Assembly: GCF_007744075.1 (NCBI RefSeq)
Contig: NZ_CP036266.1
Location: 7,344,564-7,408,563 of the forward strand
From: Gimesia chilikensis
Lineage (GTDB): Bacteria > Planctomycetota > Planctomycetia > Planctomycetales > Planctomycetaceae
Reading direction: 5' to 3'
Length of the DNA: 64,000 bases
Part shown: positions 26,804 to 36,700 of the stretch, one piece after another
How positions within the stretch are numbered: the first letter of the stretch is position 1
Layout of the letters: every line of letters begins with the position of its first letter
The notes under the pieces: model-generated
The model's database searches: none
What the model saw: the letters and a program-made list of their open reading frames with translations, nothing else
What the model was told of the DNA's origin: nothing
Program-made: the position numbers and the translations under genes

Positions 26804-27230
26804 GGTCTGCTCCTTGGGATGAGACTGTAATTCAAGCACGCGCTTTGTACGTCTGCACGGAAAACGCTGTCACTCACAGGCCGCACGGATACCGCAGCCC
26901 GCAACTGACATCAGTTAACATTGATGATTATAAGAAAATCCGTCCATCAATGGTGCGTCAAATGTCAGATTTTACCCCTGAAGGGAGACAAATACAATCA
27001 TTGCCCTTCCAGACCGCACAGAAATGTATTCATAAGTACACACTCCTGCACATCGTACCCATCACGTGCTACCAGATTAACCTCAAAACCAGGCTTTACA
27101 TTCGTCTTTATTTTTGCATTCTGCAATAATTTAAGTCGATGGACGAACTGTAAGAGTGCCCCCTGCGACTCCCGTTTTATGAATCCGGGGCTGTTAAACA
27201 CACTATTCTGACTCAGATCTGGTATCACCT
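26804..27230. other. Divergent intergenic region, no gene seen
   Basis: About 430 bases between VWA gene 2 and the DUF456 gene, including the ribosome site of VWA gene 2 at its left end. Base composition is more AT-rich than the flanking genes. No clear promoter pair, hairpin or coding frame was found. Confidence 0.55.
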
Positions 27231-27806
27231 ATGTCCTTTGAGTGGTTGACCGAGTGGCTGCCCTTCACGTTTTATTACCTGATGGCGCTGCTGCTGTTCC
27301 TGGCGAACTTCGCTGCCTGGGCCTCGATTCTGTTTCTGATTCCGGGCAACTGGATCATGGTCCTGCTTTCGGCACTGTTTTACCTGTTCATGCCCGAAGA
27401 GAGTGGCAAGGGTATTTCGCTGACAGTGCTGGTGATCGCAATATTACTGGCGGGGCTGGGAGAACTGGTTGAAGCGCTGGGCAGTTCTGCGGGGGCTGCG
27501 AAAAAAGGAGCCAGTCGGCGGGCGATGATTCTGGCGTTACTGGGCACGTTCCTGTTAAGTGTGATCGGCGCGACGGTGGCGACTCCCGTGTTCCCGCCTG
27601 TGGGCACGGTCGTGGGGGCGATTCTGGGCGGCGCCGTCGGTGCCTACCTGGGCGCTTACCTGGGTGAAGCGTGGAAAGGGAACCTGGATGTGGATCGCAT
27701 GGAGATCAGCCGGGCCGCGTTTGTGGGGCGATTGCTGGGCGTGGTAGGCAAGCTGGCGATCGGCGTGGTGATCCTGGTGATGCTGACGATCGATTCGCTG
27801 ATCTGA
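27231..27806 (+). CDS. DUF456 integral membrane protein
   Basis: A 191-residue protein with four or five membrane helices. The glycine-rich segment PPVGTVVGAILGGAVGAYLG and the early IPGNWIMVLLSALFYLF are typical of DUF456, a family of unknown function found widely in bacteria. No charged catalytic residues are apparent. It is transcribed alone and converges on the lipoprotein gene at 27985. Confidence 0.9.
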   Translation: MSFEWLTEWLPFTFYYLMALLLFLANFAAWASILFLIPGNWIMVLLSALFYLFMPEESGKGISLTVLVIAILLAGLGELVEALGSSAGAAKKGASRRAMILALLGTFLLSVIGATVATPVFPPVGTVVGAILGGAVGAYLGAYLGEAWKGNLDVDRMEISRAAFVGRLLGVVGKLAIGVVILVMLTIDSLI

Positions 27807-27832
27807 TTTGCTGTCGCACGAGGAAAAAAAGA

Positions 27833-27864
27833 AGGCGATCTCCCTCTGCAGAAAGAGATCGCCT
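27833..27864 (-). terminator. Intrinsic terminator for the lipoprotein gene at 27985
   Basis: A ten-base-pair perfect stem AGGCGATCTC/GAGATCGCCT with a 12-base loop. On the minus strand the hairpin is followed by TTCTTTTTTTCC, a proper T-tract. On the plus strand no T-tract follows, so it mainly serves the minus-strand gene. Confidence 0.85.
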
Positions 27865-27984
27865 CTCGCCTTCAATCTGTTCTGGAACTGTCAACTTCTA
27901 TCCTGTCAAACCTGCAGTGACCCATTGCCTGAATCGGGACGTATGCGCCCGGACAACGATTGCCTGTCACTGCCGTCTGATAGA

Positions 27985-28428
27985 TTACTCTTCCAGATCA
28001 AAATTGATTTCATTGCCCCCCTCTTTGACTTCGGCGGTGAGACCGGAAGTCTTGGGGCTCATGCTGTACTTTTCCGGGATCAGGGAAAGATCCACGTTCG
28101 CCTCTGCTGATTCGGCCGGTAGATTGGAGGTATCCCGTTCCGAGATGACCATGACTCCATGCTTGCCGATGGTGGCGCCATCCCCTTTCGTGTAAGTCGT
28201 CAGGGTGTAGGTGCCATCTTCCTGAATCTCGCCGGTGGCGGATTTCCCTGGTCCAACCGGAATAAAAGTGACGGTTCCCATTTCGAGAGGCTCACCTTTG
28301 TAAGTTACTTTGCCGTGCACTTCAGCGGTCTCCAACTGATCTGAACCGCCGGAGCAGCCTGCTTGCGCAAGCAGCAGCAGGCAGAGCGTGGCTAGTGAAA
28401 ATTGCTTTAAAGAAAAAATTGCGTTCAT
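27985..28428 (-). CDS. Small lipoprotein with carboxypeptidase-regulatory-like fold (module 1)
   Basis: A 147-residue protein. The signal ends AQAGC, giving a lipidated Cys25. The mature part is a beta sandwich of the carboxypeptidase regulatory-like kind: EVHGKVTYKGEPLEMGTVTF, then TGEIQEDGTYTL and IGKHGVMV. Such small lipoproteins are commonly found beside DUF1559 genes in planctomycetes; their function is unknown. It lies 64 bases after the DUF1559 gene on the same strand and is paralogous to the protein at 31091. Confidence 0.88.
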   Translation of the reverse strand: MNAIFSLKQFSLATLCLLLLAQAGCSGGSDQLETAEVHGKVTYKGEPLEMGTVTFIPVGPGKSATGEIQEDGTYTLTTYTKGDGATIGKHGVMVISERDTSNLPAESAEANVDLSLIPEKYSMSPKTSGLTAEVKEGGNEINFDLEE

Positions 28429-28492
28429 TTATATCCTGTTCCTGTAGAGTCTGATAGGTGTTTCTGAATCTGACAACAGCAAAGCGGCGCGA

Positions 28493-29428
28493 TTAAAACT
28501 CGCCGACCACTTCGCCGGTGGCACGGGTGGAAAGTCCTTTCAACAGATCCAGACTGGTGCTTTCAGACAGGAACCGGACACTGCCATCACAGAGCAGCAT
28601 GTGCGCGCCGCCGACGTGCTGACTGCGCCAGCCGACACCATATTGACTGTGACTTCCCGAACCGATGGGATACTGCATCAGCTTGGTGTCGATCATCAGA
28701 TAACCGTCGGAGCCGTAGTAGTAGGTCGCCCAGGTCCAGGGTGCGATGTCATCCCAGCCCCCTTTGGAACCACTCCAGCCAATGTAGCTGGACAGCTCGC
28801 CGAGCAGGAAGGTGTTGGTGGTACCGTCGGTGATGTCGCGCATCCGGGTTTTACAACCGGGATAGAGGACCCCTGAAGTTCCGTAGTGCCGACTCGAATT
28901 GGAACCGTTAACGAAGCCGACATCAACGGAACCGCCATTGCCACGGTAGTGCAGCGAGCCGTCATTCCCGGGGTTACCACCCCAGGCGGTTGAGTAGTCG
29001 TTAGCCCGTTCGCCAATTTCCGAAGAGGGGCAACAGAAGACCGCGATCGGATCGGTAAACAGGTTTGTATCTCCATTGTGAGGAGATGTTGTGAAGCGAT
29101 AGGGCTGGATGCGGGTCAGTTCTCCCAGGGAGGTCATCTGGTTGTAGCGGGGTGCCTGATCGATATAAGGCAGAATACGGGCAGCCCAGCCGGTCAGATA
29201 GCCTGAGCTATGAAAGTAACCTGTGGGGAACATGGTGAAGTTGTCGTGGTAGTTATGAAAGGCCAGTCCGAGCTGTTTCATATTGTTTTTACACTGGGAA
29301 CGCCGGGCGGCTTCACGGGCCTGCTGGACAGCGGGCAGCAACAGGGCAATCAAAATCGCAATAATGGCGATGACGACCAGGAGTTCAATGAGCGTGAAAG
29401 CACGCCTGCGGGTTGTGGATACTTGCAT
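28493..29428 (-). CDS. DUF1559 prepilin-like protein (module 1)
   Basis: A 311-residue protein. The N-terminus [16 protein letters not shown] is a type IV prepilin/pseudopilin leader; cleavage would fall before Phe, with Ala and not the usual Gly at -1. The helix continues into [19 protein letters not shown], the conserved DUF1559 start. The C-terminus has the H-x-G-like ending [18 protein letters not shown] typical of DUF1559. These proteins form a large planctomycete-specific family, probably exported by a type II-like pathway. Function is unknown. The next gene on the strand is the small lipoprotein. Confidence 0.94.
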   Translation of the reverse strand: MQVSTTRRRAFTLIELLVVIAIIAILIALLLPAVQQAREAARRSQCKNNMKQLGLAFHNYHDNFTMFPTGYFHSSGYLTGWAARILPYIDQAPRYNQMTSLGELTRIQPYRFTTSPHNGDTNLFTDPIAVFCCPSSEIGERANDYSTAWGGNPGNDGSLHYRGNGGSVDVGFVNGSNSSRHYGTSGVLYPGCKTRMRDITDGTTNTFLLGELSSYIGWSGSKGGWDDIAPWTWATYYYGSDGYLMIDTKLMQYPIGSGSHSQYGVGWRSQHVGGAHMLLCDGSVRFLSESTSLDLLKGLSTRATGEVVGEF

Positions 29429-29974
29429 GAAATTCTCTCGCGTTGGGTAGAAGAATAAAATAGATAAGTACGATTTTTAAAATCGCTGACGAGACAACAT
29501 CCCTTGAGCGGGGGAAGTGATTCGTATCAGCCGGAAGAACTCCAGCTGTCTTTATTAAGAATTATTAAGATATCTAACTCGATATTAATAATGTTTTTTA
29601 ACAATTCAATCTTTATTTATTCAAAATCCGACATTCTGACGGTGTTTTTCATCGAACAAACGCATCGCAACATGTTTATCTATTGATATTTGCGTTCCGT
29701 CTGTCTAATTGAACACTGTCCCCTGCAGGGGGCTGATCGCTACTTTCGACAAACCACGTCATTCATGTCCCATTCACCACATACTACCTATTATTAAATT
29801 CACATAACGAAACATGTGGATACGCGTCCGATACAGATAGCGGGGATGATTTTTCTAAATCGAGAGCTGCCGCGAAACTGTTGCAGCTGAAGTGGGTTTC
29901 ATGGGGAACTGCGCTGACCTGAACTGACTTGAGCCTGCAACGGACTCACGTCCCATGAACCACTGGAGAACCAG
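29429..29974. other. AT-rich divergent intergenic region
   Basis: About 545 bases between the DUF1559 gene and the divergent esterase. The stretch 29540-29700 is markedly AT-rich, with runs such as TTATTAAGAATTATTAAG; a short palindrome CCCCTGCAGGGG lies at 29720-29731. No gene is visible. It probably holds both promoters and may be a site of regulatory or nucleoid-protein binding. Confidence 0.6.
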
Positions 29975-30931
29975 ATGCACCGAGACCGCCTGACTTTCAT
30001 CGCGATTCTACTTACCTTTACCGTCGTCCTGAGCGAATCCGCTTCGGCCCAGCAGCCCCGCCGCGGTGCGCCCCGCTGGGTTCGCGAAAATGCGGACGTG
30101 CATCGGAACCTGGAATACGCGGAAGTGGACGGGAAGCCTTTGTTGCTTGATTTGTATCTGCCGAAAGGTGTCGAGCAGCCTCCCCTGCTGGTCTGGATTC
30201 ACGGCGGTGGCTGGCGAAGTGGCGACAAAGGCCGGGGCGGGATCCTGGTTCCCCTGGGTCTGCAGAACGGTTATGCCTGTGCGAGCATCAATTACCGGCT
30301 GAGTGGCGAGGCAACATTCCCTGCACAGATCCACGACTGCAAAGCCGCCATCCGCTGGCTGAGAGCCCATGCGAAAGAGTACGGATACGACGCGACCCGC
30401 ATCGGCGTGGGCGGCTCATCCGCCGGCGGTCACCTGGTTGCCCTGCTGGGAACCAGCGGGGGCGACAAGCAGCTGGAAGGGACAGTCGGCAAACATGCGG
30501 ATCAATCGAGTCAGGTACAGGCGGTGCTCGACATGTGGGGACCGACCGATTTTCTGCAGATGGATGCGCATGCCCTGCCCGACGCCCGCTTCAAACACAA
30601 CGATCCCCGTTCGCCGGAATCGTTGCTGCTGGGCGGACCGGTGCTGGAGAACAAAGACAAAGTCGCACAGGCCAACCCGATCACTTACATCGATAAACAG
30701 GATCCCCCGTTCCTGATCATTCACGGCTCGAAAGACCCGCTGGTACCCGTGCATCAGAGCCAGTTAATCGACAAGGCACTCAAAAAAGCGAAGGTGCCCG
30801 TGCAGCTGATCGTCGTCGAAGGAGCCGGGCACGGCGGTCGGGAATTCAATACTCCTGAGACCAACGACCGCATCGTGAAGTTCCTGGATCAGCATGTGAA
30901 GCAGGCCCCCAGGCAGAAAGCGGGTAACTGA
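29975..30931 (+). CDS. Secreted alpha/beta-hydrolase (acetyl-esterase/BD-FAE-like)
   Basis: A 318-residue exported enzyme. A Sec signal peptide of about 25 residues ends SASAQQ. The oxyanion motif HGGGW, nucleophile elbow GGSSAGG, acid loop HGSKDPLVPV and the histidine in GAGHGG are all intact. It is therefore expected to be an active esterase, probably deacetylating or de-esterifying plant or algal polysaccharide. It is a useful reference for the inactive homologue at 4337. It sits alone between two lipoprotein/DUF1559 modules. Confidence 0.93.
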   Translation: MHRDRLTFIAILLTFTVVLSESASAQQPRRGAPRWVRENADVHRNLEYAEVDGKPLLLDLYLPKGVEQPPLLVWIHGGGWRSGDKGRGGILVPLGLQNGYACASINYRLSGEATFPAQIHDCKAAIRWLRAHAKEYGYDATRIGVGGSSAGGHLVALLGTSGGDKQLEGTVGKHADQSSQVQAVLDMWGPTDFLQMDAHALPDARFKHNDPRSPESLLLGGPVLENKDKVAQANPITYIDKQDPPFLIIHGSKDPLVPVHQSQLIDKALKKAKVPVQLIVVEGAGHGGREFNTPETNDRIVKFLDQHVKQAPRQKAGN

Positions 30932-31090
30932 TCTTTCCTGCGTCCGGGAAAACAGATTTCCGTCTGGCTTTACACCTGTGCGGCGATTCCTGAGAATGGA
31001 GTCTGTTTCAGCAGTCTGCGGACAGATTGTTTCGAGTCTGTGCCGCGGCTGAAGTTTCTTAAGCGCGCCCCTTTTGGATACAGGAACACA

Positions 31091-31519
31091 ATGTACTTTT
31101 TATCTCCGCGATCGTTACGCTGCACGGGACTGGTTTTTACGGTATGTACTCTACTGACAGGTTGTTCCGGCACACCTGAGGATCAGCCTGATACCGCATC
31201 GGTAAAGGGACTGGTCGTGATGGAAGGAGAGCCGATCGAGGGAGCGGTCGTGACGTTTGCTCCTGAAGCGGGGCGGCCTTCGACGGGTATCACAAACAGC
31301 CAGGGGATCTTTGAACTGGCTTATAACCCGACCACCAAGGGAGCCAAGATCGGCAAGCATACGGTTCGCATCTCGACAGCACGCTACGTCGAAAATCCGG
31401 ATGGAACCACGACCGAAGTGAAAGAGGTCATTCCTGCCAAGTACAATGAGAGCTCGAGTCTGACGGTGGAAGTCAAACCCGGGGAAAACGATTTCCCCTT
31501 TAAGCTGGACAAGGAATGA
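31091..31519 (+). CDS. Small lipoprotein with carboxypeptidase-regulatory-like fold (module 2)
   Basis: A 142-residue protein from the ATG at 31091, with AGGA upstream; an in-frame ATG at 31040 would put 17 residues in front of the signal peptide. A good lipobox LLTGC gives Cys25. The mature domain parallels the module 1 protein: SVKGLVVMEGEPIEGAVVTF, STGITNSQGIFEL, KIGKHTVRIS, then IPAKY and a closing EVKPGEN segment. It converges on the DUF1559 gene at 31639 across a shared terminator. Function is unknown. Confidence 0.87.
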   Translation: MYFLSPRSLRCTGLVFTVCTLLTGCSGTPEDQPDTASVKGLVVMEGEPIEGAVVTFAPEAGRPSTGITNSQGIFELAYNPTTKGAKIGKHTVRISTARYVENPDGTTTEVKEVIPAKYNESSSLTVEVKPGENDFPFKLDKE

Positions 31520-31570
31520 GGTGAGGACTGAGACTGTCCTGTAACAGTTTCCAATTAAGATGAAACGATA

Positions 31571-31604
31571 AGAGCTCCCTGGCGTCTGAACACCAGGGAG
31601 CTCT
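31571..31604. terminator. Bidirectional hairpin terminator
   Basis: A twelve-base-pair perfect stem AGAGCTCCCTGG/CCAGGGAGCTCT with a ten-base loop. It lies between the convergent lipoprotein (stop 31519) and DUF1559 gene (stop 31639). T-rich sequence follows on both strands, modest in each case. Confidence 0.8.
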
Positions 31605-31638
31605 GTTTATGTCACAGGTAAGCAGAAGTTACTTCGGC

Positions 31639-32553
31639 TTACCATTCACCGATGACCTGACCATCGTTGATGACGGCCAGTCGGAAGTAAGTGCTGGTTG
31701 CGGAAGAAATGGTGCCCGGATTATTGGAAGCATCCATGTTTTCACTGGCGAAGCGAACAGCGCCATCTGCCATGAGCACATGCACGCCGCCCTCATGCAG
31801 ACTGCTGGGACCAAACTGGTAACCGGTGCCGTTGATCATGGACCAGCCGACACGTGCCTGAACCAGACCGTAACGAATGTTTTCGAATTTGTAGGTAGTC
31901 GCAGCACAGGGAGTGACTCCTGCCCAGATCGAACCAATGTGGTTCGTGCCGGCAGCGTCGTTCACGGTGGTTCGTTCTGTGAACGCAAACGTGTTGGAGA
32001 GCCCATCGGTAATGTCGCGGATCCGGGTTTTGCTGTCCATGTAGAACATGCCGTTCGGCCGGGAAGTGTTACAACGATAATCACCGTTGCCATTGAAGCC
32101 GAGGTAATTGGACAGACCGATGGCCACGCCACTCACTCTGTTGTCTGCGTTCTGAGCCGGGTTGGGATCGGCGCTGGACGGACAGAGGTAGGCGGGCAGA
32201 ACCGTACGCACATCGGCGAGTACGGTGGTGTTGGTCAGATCCATGGGCCTGTTGGGGCTGATTTTATTGTAGAGAGGAGCCTGATCCATGAAAGGGAGGA
32301 TAAACAGGTTGCACAACCAGCCGTGATCGTTAATGAATCCGGGTGGGAAGACGCGATGAGTTTCGTTGTAGTTGTGCAGCGCGAGGCCAATCTGCTTGAG
32401 ATTGTTTTTACACTGACTGCGGCGGGCCGCTTCGCGTGCCTGCTGGACGGCGGGCAGTAAGAGGGCGATCAGAATCGCGATGATGGCAATGACCACCAGC
32501 AGTTCGATCAGGGTGAAGCCGCGTTTGCGGACGGTGGGTGCAGATAGACTCAT
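31639..32553 (-). CDS. DUF1559 prepilin-like protein (module 2)
   Basis: A 304-residue protein with a canonical prepilin leader, [16 protein letters not shown] (Gly at -1). The [19 protein letters not shown] segment and the C-terminal DUF1559 ending (GGVHVLMADGAVRFASEN) follow. It is paralogous to the protein at 28493: the N-terminal 60 residues are nearly identical and the central part is divergent. It is transcribed towards its lipoprotein partner, the reverse of module 1. Confidence 0.94.
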   Translation of the reverse strand: MSLSAPTVRKRGFTLIELLVVIAIIAILIALLLPAVQQAREAARRSQCKNNLKQIGLALHNYNETHRVFPPGFINDHGWLCNLFILPFMDQAPLYNKISPNRPMDLTNTTVLADVRTVLPAYLCPSSADPNPAQNADNRVSGVAIGLSNYLGFNGNGDYRCNTSRPNGMFYMDSKTRIRDITDGLSNTFAFTERTTVNDAAGTNHIGSIWAGVTPCAATTYKFENIRYGLVQARVGWSMINGTGYQFGPSSLHEGGVHVLMADGAVRFASENMDASNNPGTISSATSTYFRLAVINDGQVIGEW

Positions 32554-32789
32554 AGCGCTGTTCCATTCTAAATGGAGTAATACGGGCGAGAAACATTACG
32601 ACAGCAACATAGAAGCTTAGAAGGCAGGAAAATCAGGTGGGACTCTCAGCAACCTTGCATCAGTGATATGGTATATGTGAATCCAGGCCAGTGCAAGGAA
32701 GAAGTTACAGGCAGGTATTCAGAGGGGCACGTACTGGATATGTTAGGATTGCTTTGAAATTGATGGAGTGTGGAGCGTGAAGAGACACT

Positions 32790-33314
32790 TCAATATGGTT
32801 CAAACTTGGCGCGGCGTGACGTTACCGCGAATGGTTTCGGCCAGATTTTGCATTTGACTTCGCCGGTAAAGGTGCGGGCCAGGAAGGCGGTCATACCCAT
32901 TTCGAAGAGTTGATAACGATTGTCGCGGCCAGAACAGACGACGACAGGCCACTTGTTACGGGCGCCGCGGGTTAACCAGAAGAGACTATTGCCGTTGTCA
33001 TCATTACCCCAGGGTAATAAGCCTGGCGTTTCGGGATAGAACTCGTAGGGAAAAGTGTCGGATAGCATTTGATAAATTTCACAGACACTGATCACACTTT
33101 TTTGCAAAGCCAAGTATTCGTCTTTGGAAAAGGGATTATAGACTCGCACGAAACTCCCCAGAAGACCACTGCCGAACTTCGCGACGAACAGTTTATAATC
33201 ATCGGGCAATTGCAGGCCGAGCTTCTTTTCGACGGCGGCCCAGTTCGGTTTCGCAGGCACTTCTTTTGGCTTGTCCGGTGGTGTGACAATTTTTAACAGT
33301 TCGCTGAGTGCCAT
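32790..33314 (-). CDS. SMI1/KNR4 (SUKH) family protein
   Basis: A 174-residue protein from the ATG at 33314; a longer in-frame extension to 33425 runs into repeat sequence and is rejected. The SUKH fold shows in VEKKLGLQLPDDYKLFVAKF, then LLPWGNDDNGNSLFWLTRG and a final YQLFEMGMTAFLARTF. Many SUKH proteins are immunity proteins against secreted nuclease toxins. No toxin gene is adjacent here, so the role is open. There is no signal peptide. Confidence 0.87.
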   Translation of the reverse strand: MALSELLKIVTPPDKPKEVPAKPNWAAVEKKLGLQLPDDYKLFVAKFGSGLLGSFVRVYNPFSKDEYLALQKSVISVCEIYQMLSDTFPYEFYPETPGLLPWGNDDNGNSLFWLTRGARNKWPVVVCSGRDNRYQLFEMGMTAFLARTFTGEVKCKIWPKPFAVTSRRAKFEPY

Positions 33315-33415
33315 GCGGGTGACCTTTGCGCTTGTGAGGAGATGCGATTGAGAACATTTGAATATTGTAATCTGGCTCCATTCAGAGTGGCAAGCAGCTT
33401 TGCTTCTCTCCCGGC

Positions 33416-33437
33416 GGGCCACCACACAGGGTGGCCC
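33416..33437. repeat. Family B hairpin, copy 3
   Basis: A stem GGGCCACC/GGTGGCCC (eight perfect pairs) with the invariant loop ACACAG, then CTAC. Compared with copy 1, several stem positions have changed on both arms together. Confidence 0.75.
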
Positions 33438-33512
33438 CTACAACTGGTACTGGTGAGGATTGATGAATCTGTTTCGTTTGATTTCTCTGCGACCTCCCGT
33501 TGCCTGCGACAA

Positions 33513-33531
33513 TCTCGGATTGTATCCGAGA
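33513..33531. repeat. Family A hairpin, copy 3
   Basis: A stem TCTCGGAT/ATCCGAGA with a three-base loop, followed by CCACC. Compared with copies 1 and 2, an outer G-C pair has become T-A, preserving the stem. It lies about 97 bases after the family B copy at 33416. Confidence 0.65.
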
Positions 33532-33560
33532 CCACCCTTTGAGCTGTTTCCTGTCACAGG

Positions 33561-33589
33561 CTTTTCGTGTTTTTTGTGCATTTCGTGGT
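33561..33589 (-). repeat. ACCACGAAA-type repeat, left copy
   Basis: The minus strand reads ACCACGAAATGCACAAAAAA and then CACGAAAAG, resembling 37728-37756 on the plus strand. The two copies lie in opposite orientation on either side of hrpA. Confidence 0.65.
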
Positions 33590-33723
33590 TCTAAAACATC
33601 ACCGTTCCCCACGGATTCCTACAATTCCCGGTGGAAACCCTTCGCGCTGCCGAACTTTCGCTGCATAATGCGGGTCCTTCTGCTTACTATTGTGCGTTTC
33701 CCTGTTTTGTCTGTTGATGTGTG

Positions 33724-36700
33724 ATGTCCCGTGGTGATGCGAATTCGGCTGCTGCTGACGCTGGTGCTGCCAGTGAAGATCTGAACGCTGCGCTGAAAGA
33801 GCTGCCCGGGCAGATCTCACAGGCGATGGTTGTGGACCAGTTTCGGTTCTCACAACGGCTGCGGTCGATCCGGCAGGCGAAGAAGAACAAAAAGCCGTTC
33901 GACAGGAACCTGCAGCGACTGCAGGAGGAACTCAAGAAGTCGCTGGCCCGGCGGGAGGAGCGGCTCAAGCTGCGGCCCGAGATCAAGTTTGACGGCAGTC
34001 TGCCGATCCATGACGAACTGGATCACATCAAACAGACGATCGCCGACAACCAGGTGGTGATTATCTGCGGGGAGACCGGCTCGGGAAAATCGACGCAGTT
34101 GCCCAAGCTGCTGCTGTCGATGGGACGGGGCATCAATGGCATTATCGGTCACACCCAGCCGCGACGAATTGCCGCCCGATCAGTGGCGGCCCGCATCTCC
34201 GAAGAACTGGGACGGGAACAGGGAACCGCCTGCGGTTTTAAGATCCGCTTCACCGACACGACGAACCCGAACACTTACATCAAGCTGATGACCGACGGGA
34301 TTCTGCTGGCCGAAACGCAGAACGACCGCTTTCTGAATCAGTACGACACGATCATCGTCGACGAAGCCCACGAACGCTCGCTGAATATCGACTTTCTCTT
34401 AGGCTATCTCAAACGCCTGCTCGCGCAGCGGCCCGATCTGCGGGTGATCATCACGTCTGCCACCATCGACGCCGAACGTTTCAGCGAACACTTTGCGACC
34501 CGCGAAGGGCCGGCGCCGATTCTGAATGTCTCGGGGCGGACGTATCCGGTGGAGATTCGTTATCGTCCGTTTGATGCAGAGACGGACGACAAGGGACAGG
34601 GCAAAGGCAAAAACAGTAACCGCGACGAACAGTCGCAGCTGGCGGACGCGGTGAATGAACTCGCGGCGATTGACGATGGGGACATCCTGATCTTTGTGGC
34701 GACCGAGTGGGATATCCGCGAGACGGCGAAGCTGTTGCGAGGTCGCTCGATCATCGGTGATGACGGCGGGAGGCAAACGGAGATTGTGCCGCTCTATGGT
34801 CGACTCTCGACGGCGGAACAGAATAAGGTCTTTCGCCCGTCCACCTATCGTCGGATTGTGATTGCAACGAACGTGGCTGAATCGTCGATTACGGTGCCGG
34901 GCATTCGCTATGTGGTTGATACGGGGCTGGCCCGCATCAGCCGCTATTCGAGTCGGTCGCAGGTGCAGCGTTTGCCGATCGAAGCAGTCTCGCAGGCGTC
35001 TGCCAATCAGCGGGCCGGTCGTTGCGGACGTGTCGCCCCGGGGATCTGTATCCGGCTCTACAGCGAAGCGGACTTCAACAGCCGCGATGAATTCACGTCG
35101 CCGGAAATTCAGCGAACCAACCTGGCCTCGGTGATTCTGCAGACGCTGAATATGAAGCTGGGTGCGATTGAAGACTTTCCGTTTATCGATCCTCCCAAGC
35201 CGGCGGCGATTCGCGATGGCTACAGCACGCTGTTTGAACTGGGGGCGATCGACGAACAGAACCGGCTGACCGATATCGGGCGGCAGATCAGTCGGCTGCC
35301 GGTCGACCCGCGAATTGCGCGGATGATTCTGGCGGCCCATGATGAAAACTGTCTGCATGAGATTCTGGTGATTGCGTCGGCCCTGGAACTGCAGGATCCA
35401 CGCGAGCGGCCGATCGATAAACAGCAGGCGGCCGACGAAGCCCAGGAACAGTTTCGCGATCCCGATTCGGACTTCCTGAGCTTCCTCAAGCTGTGGGATT
35501 TTTATCACAAGCTGAAAGAGGATCTGTCGCAGAGCCGATTGCGGCGGGCCTGCGTGCAGAATTACCTGTCGTACAATCGACTGCGGGAATGGGCGGACAT
35601 CTTTCGGCAGCTGCGTCAGCTGGTCGAAGAGACAGGGCTGAAACCGCATCCGCGGAAAGACGACTCGGCGGCGATTCACCGGGCCCTGCTGCCGGGACTG
35701 TTGTCGAACATCGCCATGCGGTCGGACACGCACGAGTACACCGGTTCCGGCGGGCAGAAGTATTTCCTCTGGCCCGGGTCGGGGATTTTTGAGAAGAAGC
35801 CAAAGTGGGTCATCTCGGCGGAGCTGATCGAAACGAGTAAGCGGTATGCCCGCACGGTTGCGAAGATTTCGCCGAACTGGATTGAGCCCGCGGCACCGCA
35901 CCTGGTGAAAAAGACCTGGAGCGATCCCCGCTGGAACGGGGATGCGGCGTCTGCGATGGCCACGGAAAAAGTGACGCTGTTTGGTCTGACCATCGTGCCG
36001 GGACGTTCGGTGCATTATGGCAAGATCGATCCCGAACAGTCACGCACCCTGATGCTGCAGTATGGTCTGGTCGAGGGGGATATCACGCTGAATGTCGACT
36101 TCCTGGCGCACAATCAGAAGTTCATGAGCGACCTGGAACAGCAGCAGGCGAAGTCGCGGCGGTACGACCTGATCCCTTCGCAGGAGCAGCTGTTCGCGTT
36201 TTACGATGCACGGATTCCGGAAGACGTGTATGACGGCGTGAGCCTGAAGAAGTGGTGGAAGGTCGCCAAACGAAAGACGCCGACACTGCTCAACATGCGG
36301 CTGGAAGACTTCTTCGACGCACAGGCGGAAGAGGTCGACGAGACCGAATTTCCGAACGCACTCAAGATGGGGAAGATGCAGTTTCCGCTGGAGTATCACC
36401 TGGAACCGGGGGCCGCGGAAGACGGCGTGACCATTTCCATTCCGCAGGAGAGTCTCAATCAGTTGTCACCGCAGCGACTGGGCTGGCTGGTGCCGGGGCT
36501 GCTGGAAGAAAAGGTGGCGGCGATGATCAAGGCACTGCCCAAGTCGGTCCGGCGGATGCTGGTGCCGGCACCGGAGACCGCGAAGCAGGTCGTGAAGCAA
36601 CTGGAGTTCGGCCAGGGTTCGTTTGAAGAGAAAGTCGCGACGCTGCTGTCCCAGATTTCGGGAGAGCGGATCACAAAGGAGATGTTTGAAACCGAGCGGC

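Larger units (their letters stand above)
33315..33723. other. Intergenic region packed with repeats
   Basis: About 410 bases between the divergent SUKH and hrpA genes, holding a family B hairpin, a family A hairpin and one copy of the ACCACGAAA-type repeat. No gene is visible. Confidence 0.65.

Noticed and set aside
34399-36015. Long open frame (538 codons) antisense to hrpA
   Set aside because: It mirrors the codon structure of hrpA, has Arg/His-rich composition and no recognisable motif. HrpA on the other strand is certain.
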